Positions 23,506 to 34,193 of a stretch of DNA of 64,000 nt are shown piece by piece (within the stretch, counting starts at the first letter, position 1; every line of letters starts with the position of its first letter). The notes beneath the pieces are model-generated. The model was not told the origin of the DNA. It did not search any database and saw nothing but the letters and a program-made list of their open reading frames with translations. Origin of the DNA: Dioscorea cayenensis subsp. rotundata (taxonomy: Eukaryota; Streptophyta; Magnoliopsida; Dioscoreales; Dioscoreaceae); assembly GCF_009730915.1 (NCBI RefSeq), contig NW_024086904.1:28827-92826 (forward strand), written 5' to 3'. The translations under genes were made by a program, and so were the position numbers.

Positions 23506-23755
23506 TCTATATATATTACATTAAAATTTTCTCAAATTTTTAGTGACTAAGTTCATACGATAATCGTTCTATCAATTATCAGTTATTTTTTTTTATTTTA
23601 AATTGCTACATTACCTAGCAACTATTTTGACAAAAATAAAAACTTTAAGATTGAATATCTCTCTCATTCATGATGAGAAAAAACAACATTTTAGCATTGA
23701 ATTTTCTTCGAGGAAACACATAATTAATAAACTCTCATTATCATCACTCTGACAA

Positions 23756-24316
23756 TTACTCGTAATGAAAAATAGTAACATTAGACTCAACAACAACAAC
23801 ACTAGTGGTTGCAGTCAATGTATGGTGCTCAGCAAACCCACGTGCCATTCTAAACTTCCCACGGCCACCAACAATAGCTAGTTCCCTGTGATTTGTTTCC
23901 AATATAGGGTTTCTTGATAACACACTAAAAGAACTACCATTAAACTCACCGGAAGTGAACCCAATGTCCACCATGAAGACAACCATAAGCTTGTCCTGCC
24001 CTACAGACACTGCAAGTCCTTGTGCTTGCCCTACCACCTTTGAGTTTGGGTCTAATCCTTCAGTGAGAGGTACATCAAGGACGTACACTGCCCCAAATGG
24101 TAAAGTATTAGAGGCACTGATTACGGTGTCTTTAGGCTTGGCAACCAATACCGTAGTAGGGTGGTCTCCATTCAGTCTTTCTTGGAAGAAGAAGTGAAGG
24201 TGTGTGACCTTCTCTTTACCTAAGGAGTAGTGGGCATGGCCTCGTGAAACTATGGTTAGAACAAAGAGAAGGAGAAGATGAAGAAAGATTACATTATTTA
24301 TTCTTTCGTTGTTCAT
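23756..24316 (-). CDS. Dirigent protein, intact
   Basis: A single-exon gene of 186 codons with the ATG at 24314-24316. The signal peptide (residues 1-28) ends SRGHA and HYSLGKEKVTHLHFFFQE follows. Signatures: VLDVPLTEGLDPNSKVVGQAQG, DIGFTSGEFNGSSFS, LSRNPILETNHRE and VGGRGKFRMARGFAE. The C-terminus reads VESNVTIFHYE: the Tyr of the conserved VEYNV is Ser here, an oddity that could affect the last beta strand. Sequons NGSS and NVT are kept. A TATA box lies upstream. Tandem partner of 22148-22711, with which it also shares downstream flank (compare 21950-22140 with 23550-23750). Family role as for other secreted dirigent proteins. Confidence 0.93.
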   Translation of the reverse strand: MNNERINNVIFLHLLLLFVLTIVSRGHAHYSLGKEKVTHLHFFFQERLNGDHPTTVLVAKPKDTVISASNTLPFGAVYVLDVPLTEGLDPNSKVVGQAQGLAVSVGQDKLMVVFMVDIGFTSGEFNGSSFSVLSRNPILETNHRELAIVGGRGKFRMARGFAEHHTLTATTSVVVVESNVTIFHYE

Positions 24317-24364
24317 CTTATCTTCTTATTTCTTTGCTTTTGGTCATGCTTAATCCCCTTGTCT

Positions 24365-24379
24365 CATATATATATAGTA
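24365..24379 (-). promoter_or_regulatory. TATA box of the 24-kb dirigent gene
   Basis: Minus-strand ACTATATATATATGAGAC lies about 55 bases upstream of the ATG, in the same context as in the 22-kb gene. Confidence 0.65.
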
Positions 24380-24429
24380 AAATATATGGATATATAGTTT
24401 AATGAAAGGGTTTGAAGAGCAGGGCGGGT

Positions 24430-24625
24430 GCCGTGTATAGACTATAGATAGATAGTCTAAAGAAATACTCCAAATCCTTTAGTTTAATGAAATAGATAGT
24501 CTAAAGAATTCTTTAGTTGGTGCCGTGTATAGAAGAATACTTCCAACCCTTTAGTTTAATGAAATAGTTAGTCTAAAGAATTCTTTAATTAGTTGGTGCC
24601 TTGTATAGTTGTCAGTCACTGATGG
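24430..24625. repeat. Local duplication upstream of the 24-kb gene
   Basis: The TTTAGTTTAATGAAATAG and AGTCTAAAGAATTCTTTA segments occur twice about 75 bases apart, with a partial third copy in front. The unit is also found once upstream of the 22-kb gene and at 45860-45960. Confidence 0.6.
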
Positions 24626-24689
24626 CACCCTCCCTGCTTAAATTCATATATATAGTTGTCGACCAAGACTCTGCTCCGGCATAGTTACT

Positions 24690-24870
24690 TCTACTACTTC
24701 TTTAATTAGGCCTGAGATGCTGGGATGGTGTCTTCACTGATTAGACTTCCCTCTACTTTTGCCCTTTGCTTTCTCCTCTGTCTTTTCTCCCTCGCTTACA
24801 GGTGAGAGATTTGCTAGACTGTACTTTGTTCATTTTAATAAATCAGTGGTTTATCCACTTTTATTCAAAG
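24690..24870 (+). mobile_element. LINE 3' tail fragment
   Basis: The sequence ending TTTTAATAAATCAGTGGTTT and ATCCACTTTT resembles the 3' end of the LINE at 15560-16370 (AATAAAGCAGTGATTTATCC). Only the untranslated end is left. Confidence 0.45.
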
Positions 24871-24959
24871 ACATATATATATATATATATATATAAATCC
24901 ATGGAAGATGGTTGGTTCACTTGCAATTTGTTTTAATCAGGGTTAAATTAATGGTGAAA

Positions 24960-26225
24960 TATAAAAATATTTATTTTAATCACTCAAAATATAATTTTAT
25001 ATATTTGGTCTTGCATGAATTCACAAAAAAAGGTCAGTTGCGTGTTTTTAAGATTTGTTATTAATTTTGATAAAAAGTGGATAAACCATTGGTTTATTAA
25101 AAATAGAGAAATTGTTATTAAATTAGATATAATCAGGCAAAACGAATGGATTTATATTCAAAGTCAAAAAGAATTTTTCTTAATATATTTTAAGATCTAC
25201 ATGAACAATGATAATAGTGACTTTACAAATTATAATGATTAAATAAATAAATAAATAATGCAATTATATTTTTACTTGACCGGCCAGCTCCCCACTGTAT
25301 ATCTATAATCTGGCTTACCTAGCTATATCTCTCATTTCTGTATTCATTGAAAATTTTAGAAACCATAAATAACAACTTGCTTATTGAAAATATTATAGAT
25401 ATCAATAATTTAAAATTAATCAAAAATCAATTGGAAATATTATTATTATTTTTTTTATTATTTTTTTATTTTTTATTTTTTAGCATCTTCACAGTGAAGT
25501 ATTGGTATTTCATTCATCTCTTTCCTAACGGCTTAATATTAACCTCTCCGTTCCAAAATACATGTTGTTTTAAAAAAAAAATTTATTTCAAAATAGTTGT
25601 CATTTTACAATATGAAAGCAATATTTATTTATTTTCTTCCAATTTTACTCATCTTTAATTTCCTAAGTTATATAAATGAATAGAGTAATATTTATAGTCC
25701 CAAAAAAATACATAGTTTCAAGAGAGGGATAGCTAAATAATTTGATTGTTTTTTATGTTAAAATTTAGATAATTTAATACTATCTTTAATTCTTGTGCAA
25801 TATTTTTAAACGACATGTATTTAAGAACTGAGGGTGTAATAATAAATAAATATGATTATTTAGGATTTTATTTATAAACTTTAAATTTAGCATCTATAGA
25901 TGGCGAGTTGTTTGACTTGCATATTTTTTATTATCTTTAACTGTAAGTATTTTAATTAAACTGAAAGGGATTTCTTTTTATACAATTTATTGTATTTGTC
26001 AACAAACAGTGATTATAGTTAAGTCAATCTTTCCATCGTAAAAGTTAATTTAGTCAGATTTTTATTTATATGCATTTATGTTTTTGGAAAAATATGCATT
26101 CATGTAAATTAATCAAATAATTGGTGAAAGATTTGTAAATTTTAAATCACTTGACATGTTGTTTGATTGGCAACGAGGGTTAGAACTTAGAAATGAATTG
26201 CATGTGTATCTTTGAACTCACTTAG
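24960..26225. other. AT-rich intergenic DNA, no gene seen
   Basis: Open frames here are short, Ile/Asn/Phe-rich and unsupported. Confidence 0.4.
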
Positions 26226-26235
26226 AAATTTTTTT

Positions 26236-27069
26236 GGAAAAATTGCTTGCATACCCCTATAAAACCATAAAATTGGTTAAATACTCCTATAAAAATACTA
26301 TTTACTTGCATACCCTCATAAAACTAACTTTTTTACTTATATATTCCTACCGTTAGTTACCGTTAGCCATCGTTAGGGTTTATGGGATTAACCATACTTC
26401 CCACTTAACCCAACTTAACATAATTACCTTATTACCCTTAACATCATCCAGGTCATAATTTTTAGTATGAAATTATTTGTTATTTTTTAGTATGAAATTA
26501 CCCAATTACCCTTAACATCATCTAACTACCCTTAACGTTATCCAAAATTACCCAATTACCCTTAACTTACACGTTGTAATTTTTACTTATTTTTAAGTTG
26601 TGTTTGTAAAGAGCATGTGATAATCTAAAATGTTTTAGAGATGTTTGTAAAAACCTTAAAAATATGAATTTACTAAAAAATTCATGATTTTTAATAATTT
26701 TAAAAAATAATTAAAGCATATATAAAAAAATTATATTGGTTATCTATAATTTAAATAATTTAAGTCTTTAAAATATAATAAAAAAATTTGATGGGTATAT
26801 TAACAAACTCATAATGGTCATTTGTTGAATGAAATGAGTAATGTCTACAAAGTAAGAAGAAAAAAAAATTTCAAGGGGTATATAAGCAAACCCATTTTGG
26901 TAATTTATCCTTATTTCATCCATTGATTTAACACCATTAAGAGTCAACTTAACCATAGGGGCATAGAAGCAAATATAATTGATTTGTAAGGGTATACAAA
27001 CAAATATCATTTTTATGGGGGTATTTAAGTAAATTTATGATTTTACAGGGGTATGCAAGTAAAAATCCC
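26236..27069. mobile_element. Mutator-type MITE, 834 bp
   Basis: The ends GGAAAAATTGCTTGCATACC and, in reverse complement, GGGATTTTTACTTGCATACC continue as inverted repeats for about 90 bases, each end holding three variants of a CATACCCCTATAAAA-like unit. Nine-base flanks AATTTTTTT (26227-26235) and AATCTTTTT (27070-27078) differ at one base. No coding capacity; the centre has ACCCTTAAC repeats. Confidence 0.75.
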
Positions 27070-27235
27070 AATCTTTTTTCTTTGTTGAGTCTTTTTTTAA
27101 TGTTGTGTCTTTATTATATCCCATTTTTAATGGGACCTTTGTTATGATTTTTCTTCTTGTTGTACCTGTGTGTTCGGCTGGTTTCTTTAATAACTATATA
27201 ATTTATTTAGTTTGTGAAAAAAAAAAATCTCAACT
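27070..27235 (+). mobile_element. Possible retroposon 3' tail
   Basis: T-rich 3'-untranslated-like sequence ends in TTTAGTTTGTG plus an A run at about 27218-27229, in the style of the LINE tails nearby. Weak evidence. Confidence 0.3.
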
Positions 27236-27320
27236 AAAATTAACTTACTAGTGCTTATTCATAAAAGACTTACCATAACTATACTCCACAATGGCTGCCA
27301 ACAGCAATACCATCTATATT

Positions 27321-27653
27321 TAGGGCTTGGTTGGATTAAATTTTGGTAAACACAAAAATGTTTTTTTTATAAGTTAAGCACTTTTGAGTTAAAAAAAAAA
27401 GGTTGTTTGTATTAGTTTTCCTGCAAAAAACTGAAATTGTAAATAAAAAATAATGCTAAAAACAGCTCGAGTCATAGTCATGACTAGGTTCTGAAAAAAC
27501 TGTTTTTTAGTTTATTTTTACAGAAAGGCTAATACAATCATAAAAATACATCTTAACTTATTCTAAATAAGCACTTTTTTATTTCCAGAAATACTTTTAC
27601 TAAACGGAAAAAAGCACTATTTTTGAGAAACCAATCCAAACAAAACATTAGCC
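27321..27653. mobile_element. MITE-like element
   Basis: The ends TAGGGCTTGGTTGGATTAAA and CCAATCCAAACAAAACATTA are imperfect inverted repeats, and the interior (AAGCAC / GTGCTT type motifs, AT-rich) is non-coding. The flanking CATCTATATT and TTATTTAATTAT sequences are continuous in the paralogous segments at 31470 and 61412, supporting an insertion. Confidence 0.6.
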
Positions 27654-27659
27654 TTATTT

Positions 27660-28790
27660 AATTATAATGCATTTTTAAAAAATAAAATAAAATTAAAATG
27701 AAATTTTGGAGAAAAAAAATACATATAACAACAATCATTCATGAAACATACAAAATATAATAAAAATACACACGGTTATTATTTTAAACTTATGCCAATG
27801 TTGGCCATTCGTTATATTTTCACATACTTAGTTACAATATTGAAATATGAGGAAAACAAACGTAAGTACACCAGACTTTGTTTTAATCATAATATTTAAA
27901 AATAATTAAAATATAGCCAACCAAACTAACATTATAATATTCAATAGAAAATTAACTTTCCAAAATTAAAACAAGAAAAAGGGCACATGCATGATATCAA
28001 CAAGGAAAAGGCGCCGCGAGGGATCTTTTATCACTATATATACTTATATATATTATATTTATATTTCTAATTAATATGAATATATTTATATGTTTATATT
28101 TGGGGGGCATCTTACACACACACACACATGGCAATCTTATACACACACACATATATCACATTTATATATACTTATATATATATATATATATATATATTAT
28201 ATTTATATTTCTAATTAATATGAATGTATTTATATGTTTATATTTAATATAATTTTGGATATCATGTGTACTTATTTTGTAGATTCTATAGTAACAAACT
28301 ACTTCACCCAATTAAAAAATTACTCTAATGATTTTTCTATATAAAATCTTCAAATTTTAAAAAATAATTTTATAATCAGTTTTGATTTTGTTGAATGCCA
28401 TACGAGTCTTATTATTAAACTAGTTAAAACTAGATTGTATTTGGTCAAATGATTCAATTAGTAATGATAGTTGTTAGCTGTATATATATATTTTATATTT
28501 TTTAAAATATTTATTATTATTATTATTATTATTTAGTTTGAATTAATATAAAAAATTTCATATTTAAATTGAAACTAGATTGAATTTGACCGAATAATTA
28601 AACTCTTATTCCATGGTGATATAATCGTGGTATATTTTTTAAAATATTAATTATTATAATTTTAAATTTAAAGTAATATAATTTTTTTAAATTAAAATTA
28701 GCACCCATTTGGTTTTGGCCCTAGTTCCGTCACTGGATACCAAGATATCTATCTATTCATGAAATTAAATATGAAAACACAGAGCATAAG
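27660..28790. other. 3' flank of the 29-kb dirigent copy
   Basis: It shares GAAACATACAA-type sequence with 31600 and 53280. A 65-base AT-rich segment at 28040-28105 is repeated at about 28168-28245. Also (CA) tracts and a (TTA) tract near 28510. No gene. Confidence 0.5.
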
Positions 28791-28797
28791 CATCTAA

Positions 28798-29348
28798 CTA
28801 ATAATTAAAAACAGTAATATTGTACTCAACCACAGCATTACCACTAGTGATATTGAAGAAGTACGTTTTAAGCTTTGCAAACCCACGTGCCATCCTGAAT
28901 TTCCCCCGGCCACCAACAACGGCCATTTCTCTCACTTTCCAAAACAGTGTTCCTTGAAAGCACACTGATGGAGCTACTATTAAACTCACCGGAAGTGAAC
29001 CCAAAGTCAAAAGCAACGACGAGCACGAGCTTCTTCTGCCCTGCAGACGCGTAAAATTAACCCTTGTGCATGTCCTATCACCTTTGAGTTTAAGTCAGGG
29101 CCTTCAGTGAGAGGGTCATCAAGGACGTACACTGCACCAAAGTTCACTGAATTATCTGGCTTAATCACTGTTCCTTGAGGGTGAGCCACCTGCACAGTGG
29201 TGGGGTGGTCACCGGAGAAGGTGTCATGGAAGAAGAAGTGGAGCTTTGTCACCTTCTCTTTGGCTAAGTATGCATGGCATGCATGAGATACCATCGTGAT
29301 AGTAATAATAACAACAACTAGGTTTCCATACATTGATCTTCTCTGCAT
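28798..29348 (-). pseudogene. Dirigent protein, two frameshifts
   Basis: The ATG is at 29346-29348 (MQRRSMYGNLVVVIITITMVSHACHAYLAKEKVTKLHFFFHD). It reads in frame through DDPLTEGPDLNSKVIGHAQG and is then thrown out of frame by about four extra bases near 29050-29060. A two-base loss near 28925-28935 (in the ESERE codons) returns to another frame, which ends VVGGRGKFRMARGFAKLKTYFFN...EYNITVFNY. The remaining sequence is well conserved, so inactivation looks recent. Closest relative: the intact gene at 31895-32440. Confidence 0.88.
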
Positions 29349-29418
29349 CTCTCTCTCACTATCTTACTATTTCTCTTTTGTAGTTTATTAGTGTTTAATT
29401 AAAAGCTATAACAGCCAG

Positions 29419-29431
29419 TGATTTTATAGGG
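29419..29431 (-). promoter_or_regulatory. TATA box of the 29-kb dirigent copy
   Basis: Minus-strand ACCCTATAAAATC lies about 75 bases upstream of the ATG. The same CCTATAAA box is found upstream of the copies at 31895 and 53549. Confidence 0.6.
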
Positions 29432-29439
29432 TTTGCATT

Positions 29440-30940
29440 GGAAAATTTCTCTTCTAGTGTTATATACAAGTTGATAATTTTTTTTAATTTTATGCTGATT
29501 GTGGTACTATTTTAGTGTTGGTCGCTGATGAACTTGGAACATGTGTATGATGAGAGGAATTAGTCGTATGAATAGTCCGTGGTTTTAGCCTTTAAAACAA
29601 GTGTATATATATATATATATGTTTGTTGACTTGGTAGTGGATTGACTTTGCCCTTCTTTAGACTTGGCGAGAACGCCAATAAACTGTAGCTAGGTCTTAA
29701 CCACCTTTAAGTTCCTTACTGATCAAATGATTTTTAGATTCACTTATCAAAATATTTTTTAATTTATTATGTGGAAAATATCTATTTGATGAATTAAACA
29801 TTTGTGGAAGGAAAAAATAAATAAATAAAACCAAAGTGATTTTTGTTGTAATTTTATAGGTTTTTTTAGAACCCACGGATAGTCCAACAATAACTCACTA
29901 AAAACTAAACAAGAGGGCAAGGGTTCACAACCTTACTCTTTATCGATACTCTGTTCACATACCTTACATTACGGCTTAATATTATTTATCAATATTTTTA
30001 CTAGTTTTAATATCAGTCCTTAGTAGGAGGAACACTATTTTCTCCTCCAAAACTACATGATGGAGGAGATTTATCCCTATGGATTCATTAAGCTACTATA
30101 ACTAATACACCTCTGTATTTACCTCTCTTTGACAGCATGTATCACTTTTGTCACACAAAAAAATATTTTAAAAAATATTTGTTCCATATATGATAAAATA
30201 AATAGATATAAACATGTAAAAAATTATTTTAAAACATATTTGTTCCATATATGATAAAATAGATAGACATAAACATGTAGGTTAGGCTTTTAAGAAGATT
30301 GATAATTTCGCTGATAAATGTGTGTATTTGATTTTATTTATTTATATTTTTTGATCTTTTGCAATTATGAGATTACACAATATTTTGTGGGTTGGAGACT
30401 TCGAGTTAATAAATAACACAAGTAGTTATCAATACATTGGTTATAAGCAAAAAAATTAAATTTCTTTAATCATAAATTTAATATATATCACGTGAGATGT
30501 ATATCCATCGTCATAAACAATATTTATAATTTTGTTATTCACGTTGGACATGAACCCATTCAACTATTGAACCCAATATTTATAAACTGGATTTAATTAT
30601 TACAAAAACAGTTGACCAAAGGGCTAATCACGGTGAAATATAATATTAAAGTAATAATATATTTTATTTTGTTGGCATATATATATATATATATATATAT
30701 GCAACATTCCTAATTGATAATAATGAAAATAATTATTGTCACGGTCATTAGTAAAGTTTAGACTCGTCAGTGTCAAAAACTGTGACAAATAAAAGAATGA
30801 TGTGTTTGTCATGGTTTTTGGCACATGTGAGCCTACATCGTATCAAATGCATGAACTACATTAATTATGGTTTTTGGCACAGTTAAAATTTAACTGTGTC
30901 AAAAACCGTCACAAATAGTGGCACAATGTCACACAAAGTT
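29440..30940. other. Upstream flank of the 29-kb copy
   Basis: 29500-29900 has counterparts at 32550-33000 and 54950-55350. No gene. A (TA) run at 30677-30701. Confidence 0.5.
30165..30279. repeat. Tandem duplication of a 61-bp unit
   Basis: The segment with ATTTGTTCCATATATGATAA and ACATAAACATGTA-like sequence occurs twice, 61 bases apart (GTTCC at 30181 and 30242). Confidence 0.8.
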
Positions 30941-31084
30941 GATAAATTATTATGTATTTTTTTAACAGAAAAAACCTGCAAGCACTTATTAACAATTAAA
31001 TTTAAAAATAAAATCTCTCTCATTCATGATTAAAAAACAATAACATTACATCATTGAATATATTCAAGGAAACACTTTATCAAA

Positions 31085-31240
31085 CGTATACTCAACAATA
31101 ACATCACTAATGGTTACAGTCACCGTAAACCCATATTAGCGATCCCACGTGTCATCTAAATTTTTCACAGCCACCAACAACGGCAAGTTCCCTATCTATC
31201 TATTTCTAATATGGGGTTCCTTGTCTGAATAAGTAGGTGA
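31085..31240 (-). pseudogene. Dirigent relic, C-terminal part only
   Basis: The minus strand encodes degraded versions of the C-terminal dirigent segment (CGGCAAG...CACGTG...ATTGTTGAGTAT order: the ELAVVGG, ARG and VEY codons). It stops abruptly at GGGTTCCTTGTCTG (the FSRNP codons). The same truncated relic with the same upstream sequence recurs at 52846-52958 and 56513/61191-61325. Confidence 0.75.
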
Positions 31241-31536
31241 AATATTTAATTTGCACGTTTTGATTAAATGTCAATACCAATCTTAAGATGGTGGGGATGG
31301 TATTTGATAGTCGAGGATGGTTAGAAATGAATTTTATGTGCATCACATCATTTAATTCTTAAGCTCATTTTTAATTGATACTGTGAAAACCTCAAGTAAT
31401 TAAGATTGACTTTTTGATGCTGATTTAGCAAAGGCTTACAATAACTACTACACAATGGCGCCGCCAACATCTATATTCAGTTTTATTTAGTTATTATGCA
31501 ATTTTTTCAGGAAATAAAATTAAAATGAATCTTTGG

Positions 31537-31540
<4 letters not shown>

Positions 31541-31584
<44 letters not shown>
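31541..31584. repeat. (TA)n microsatellite
   Basis: Uninterrupted AT alternation of more than 40 bases in the flank between the relic and the intact gene. Confidence 0.9.
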
Positions 31585-31588
<4 letters not shown>

Positions 31589-31894
31589 ACATTTATTCAT
31601 GAAACATACAAATTATATAATAAAAATACACACTGTTGTCATTTTGAACTTATGCCAATTAAGCATATGTAAGATTTTCACATACTTTGTTATAATATTG
31701 AAATACAAAGAGAAAACAAACGCAAAAATAATTTGTTTTAATTATAAATTTAAAAATTTTAGATAATTAAAATACAAATACCCAAACATAACATTATATA
31801 TTCCATAGAAAGTAACTTTCCAAGAAAAAAAAGGGCACATAAGACCACATTATTATTCATGAAAATACTAAAACACAGAGCAACAAGCATCTCC

Positions 31895-32440
31895 TTAATA
31901 ATGAAAAACAGTAATATGATACTCAACTACACCATAACCACTAGTGACATTAGCGAAGTACTTTTTAAGTTTTGCAAACCCGCGTGCCATCCTAAATTTC
32001 CCCCGGCCGCCAACAATGGCCACTTCCCTTTCACTTTCCAAAACTGTGTTCCTCGAAAATAAGCTGATGGAGCTACCATTGAACTCACCAGAAGTGAACC
32101 CAAAGTCATAAGCAACGACCAATACAAGCTCCTTCTGTCCTGCAAACACGTATAACCCTTGTGCATGTCCTATTACCTTTGAGTTTAAGTCAGGGCCTTC
32201 AGTTAGACGGTCATCAACGACGTACACTGCACCAAAAGGCCCTGGACTACCGGGTTTAATCACTGTTCCTTTAGGATAAGCCACAGGCACGGCGGTGGGG
32301 TGGTCGCCGGAGATGATGTCGTGGAAGAAGAAGTGGAGTTTTGTCACCTTCTCTTTGCCTAAGTATGCATGGCATGCATGAGATACAAACGTGATAGTAA
32401 TAAGAACAATTAGGTTTCCATACATTGATCTCCTCTCCAT
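31895..32440 (-). CDS. Dirigent protein, intact
   Basis: A single-exon gene of 181 codons with the ATG at 32438-32440 (MERRSMYGNLIVLITITFVSHACHA). The signal peptide is residues 1-25; the mature protein starts YLGKEKVTKLHFFFHD. Signatures: VVDDRLTEGPDLNSKVIGHAQG (Arg where other copies have Pro in DDPLTEG), GFTSGEFNGSSIS, FSRNTVLESERE, VGGRGKFRMARGFAKLKKYFANVTS and a VEYHITVFHY end. Sequons NGSS and NVTS. It is the only intact member of the MYGN subfamily here, whose other copies at 29, 54 and 63 kb are broken. A CCTATAAA box lies about 68 bases upstream. The Pro-to-Arg change is in the segment before the NSKVIG strand; its effect is not known. Confidence 0.93.
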   Translation of the reverse strand: MERRSMYGNLIVLITITFVSHACHAYLGKEKVTKLHFFFHDIISGDHPTAVPVAYPKGTVIKPGSPGPFGAVYVVDDRLTEGPDLNSKVIGHAQGLYVFAGQKELVLVVAYDFGFTSGEFNGSSISLFSRNTVLESEREVAIVGGRGKFRMARGFAKLKKYFANVTSGYGVVEYHITVFHY

Positions 32441-32502
32441 CTCTTTCTCTCTTTCTTGTTCTCTTGTGTAAGTTTATGTGTTTTAAAGCTATAACAGGGT
32501 GT

Positions 32503-32513
32503 GAATTTATAGG
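32503..32513 (-). promoter_or_regulatory. TATA box of the 32-kb dirigent gene
   Basis: Minus-strand CCCTATAAATTC lies about 68 bases upstream of the ATG. Confidence 0.65.
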
Positions 32514-33039
32514 GGGTTGAATTGGAAATTTTCTTTTTTTAATATTATAAATTGATGCTTATTTGTGTTGATAGTGATATCATGCTAACTATTTACTGTT
32601 TGTTGCCAGTGAAATATGAACTTGCGCTTTGTTTAGAGGAGAGGGATGCTTATTCATATGCACAGTCAAATGGTTTAGGCCTTTAAAACAAAAACGTAAG
32701 TTACGTGTCTTGACTTGGTGGAGGTTTGCCTATGCCTGGTTTGACTTAACAAACAGCAATGACATATAGGTCTTAACCACCTTCAAGTTCCTTACTCAAC
32801 GCTTTTTTACATTTACTTATCAAAATAAGTTTTTAATTTTATTTTTAAAAAAATTTAATTTTATTAAATATGTTTTTTTCCAAGAATATTTATCTAATAA
32901 ATCAAAAACACTTGTGGAAGGAAAATATATAGAAAATCCGAAGTTCCAATTAACCTCCTAACTGATCTTGGACTTTAGAACCAACTTTTGTTTGTTTGAG
33001 GGAACATCATTGGGTAAGGAGTGATTTTATAATTTTATA

Positions 33040-33950
33040 GTTATAGTTGAAAATTAAGTTTAAATCAATAAAAACATATATATATATATATATATATATG
33101 GAAATATTTGATTTCTGACATATAGGTACTTTATTAAAATAGTAAGGGGTTGTATGTTTACAAGGAATGTAGTTGAGGAGGAATGAAATAGAAATGAGAA
33201 TAACGGGGAATAGATTAGGAATGAAAGAAAAACTGTGTTTGGTTAGTCGGTATGGGAGAGTAATTCATTGGGAATGGAAAAAAGAAATAAAAGAAATATG
33301 TGAAAAATGTTTTTTATGCCCTTATAAAATAAATATTAAATAAATAACTATATTAGCCAATAATATTATTTATTTGTAATATGTTATCATTATTTTTATA
33401 ATTTAAAACTTTTAAATTTTATAATTAATTTTACAATCAATTTATTATTATTATTTAGTTTTTCTTGCAATAAAAAATACTTATTATTACTATTATTATT
33501 ATAAAAGAATGTTTATTATTATTAATTTTAAAATTTAAAATTTAAACATACATAATTTAAATAATAAAAAATTCATCCCCAATTTAGAGTGCAAGCTGGA
33601 ACATGGGAGAAAAAAAAAATCTTGTTATGTGTGTTGTTACATATCTTATATTTAATAACAATTGAATGGGCAACTATTAAACAATTGATAGAAAAGGTAA
33701 AATGGTTATTTATTGTTATGGATTGGGCAATCCTCAAGTTTTTTGGATGAATCCCAATCAAGGTTCTCCTTTCATCTCATTCCTCACACAATCCTCCTTC
33801 ACTCCTACGCTTGCCAACCAAACAGAGGAATAGTAATTTTATGATTTTATAGTTATAGTTGAAAATTAAGACTAAGTTTAAATCAATAATATATATATGA
33901 AAATATTTGTTTTATGACATATAGGTACTTTATTAAAATAGTAAGCTACA
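33040..33950. repeat. 110-bp direct repeats around a 0.68-kb insert
   Basis: The segment ATTTTATAGTTATAGTTGAA...GGTACTTTATTAAAATAGTAAG occurs at about 33040-33155 and again at about 33840-33950. Between them (33156-33837) is AT-rich DNA whose ends carry GGAATGA...GTTTGGTTAG and CATTCCTCACACAATCCTCC...CCAACCAAACAG, as in MITE-type elements of the GTTTGGTTGG kind. The direct repeats are far longer than any target duplication, so the insert arrived with a local duplication. Confidence 0.6.
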
Positions 33951-34032
33951 ATGATGATATTATAGCATTGAATTTATGCAAGAAAACAAGAAACACAATG
34001 AAACTAGATCTCATGTTCATCACACTCATTAC

Positions 34033-34093
34033 CTATTCATAATTGAAAACAGTAACATTATGCTCACCAATAAAAACATATAAAGTAGCATTT
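34033..34093 (-). pseudogene. Dirigent 3' stub cut by retroelements
   Basis: Minus-strand sequence matching the last about 20 codons of dirigent (NATL...YVFIGEHNVTVFNYE-like), with a 3' flank like that of the copy at 2135-2693. Dirigent similarity stops at 34093, where an LTR begins. No matching remainder of that gene is found at the far side of the retroelement block. Confidence 0.65.
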
Positions 34094-34193
34094 TGATAAG
34101 TGTCCAGCATTCATGTATTTCATATTATTTTATACACTCATTTGGCTTGTATTAAGATTATATTATAGAATTCGGTGCAAAACTTAGCGTGTC

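Noticed and set aside
31541-31584. AT runs as origins or matrix attachment sites
   Set aside because: Simple (TA)n microsatellites recur every few kb here; nothing beyond composition supports a function.
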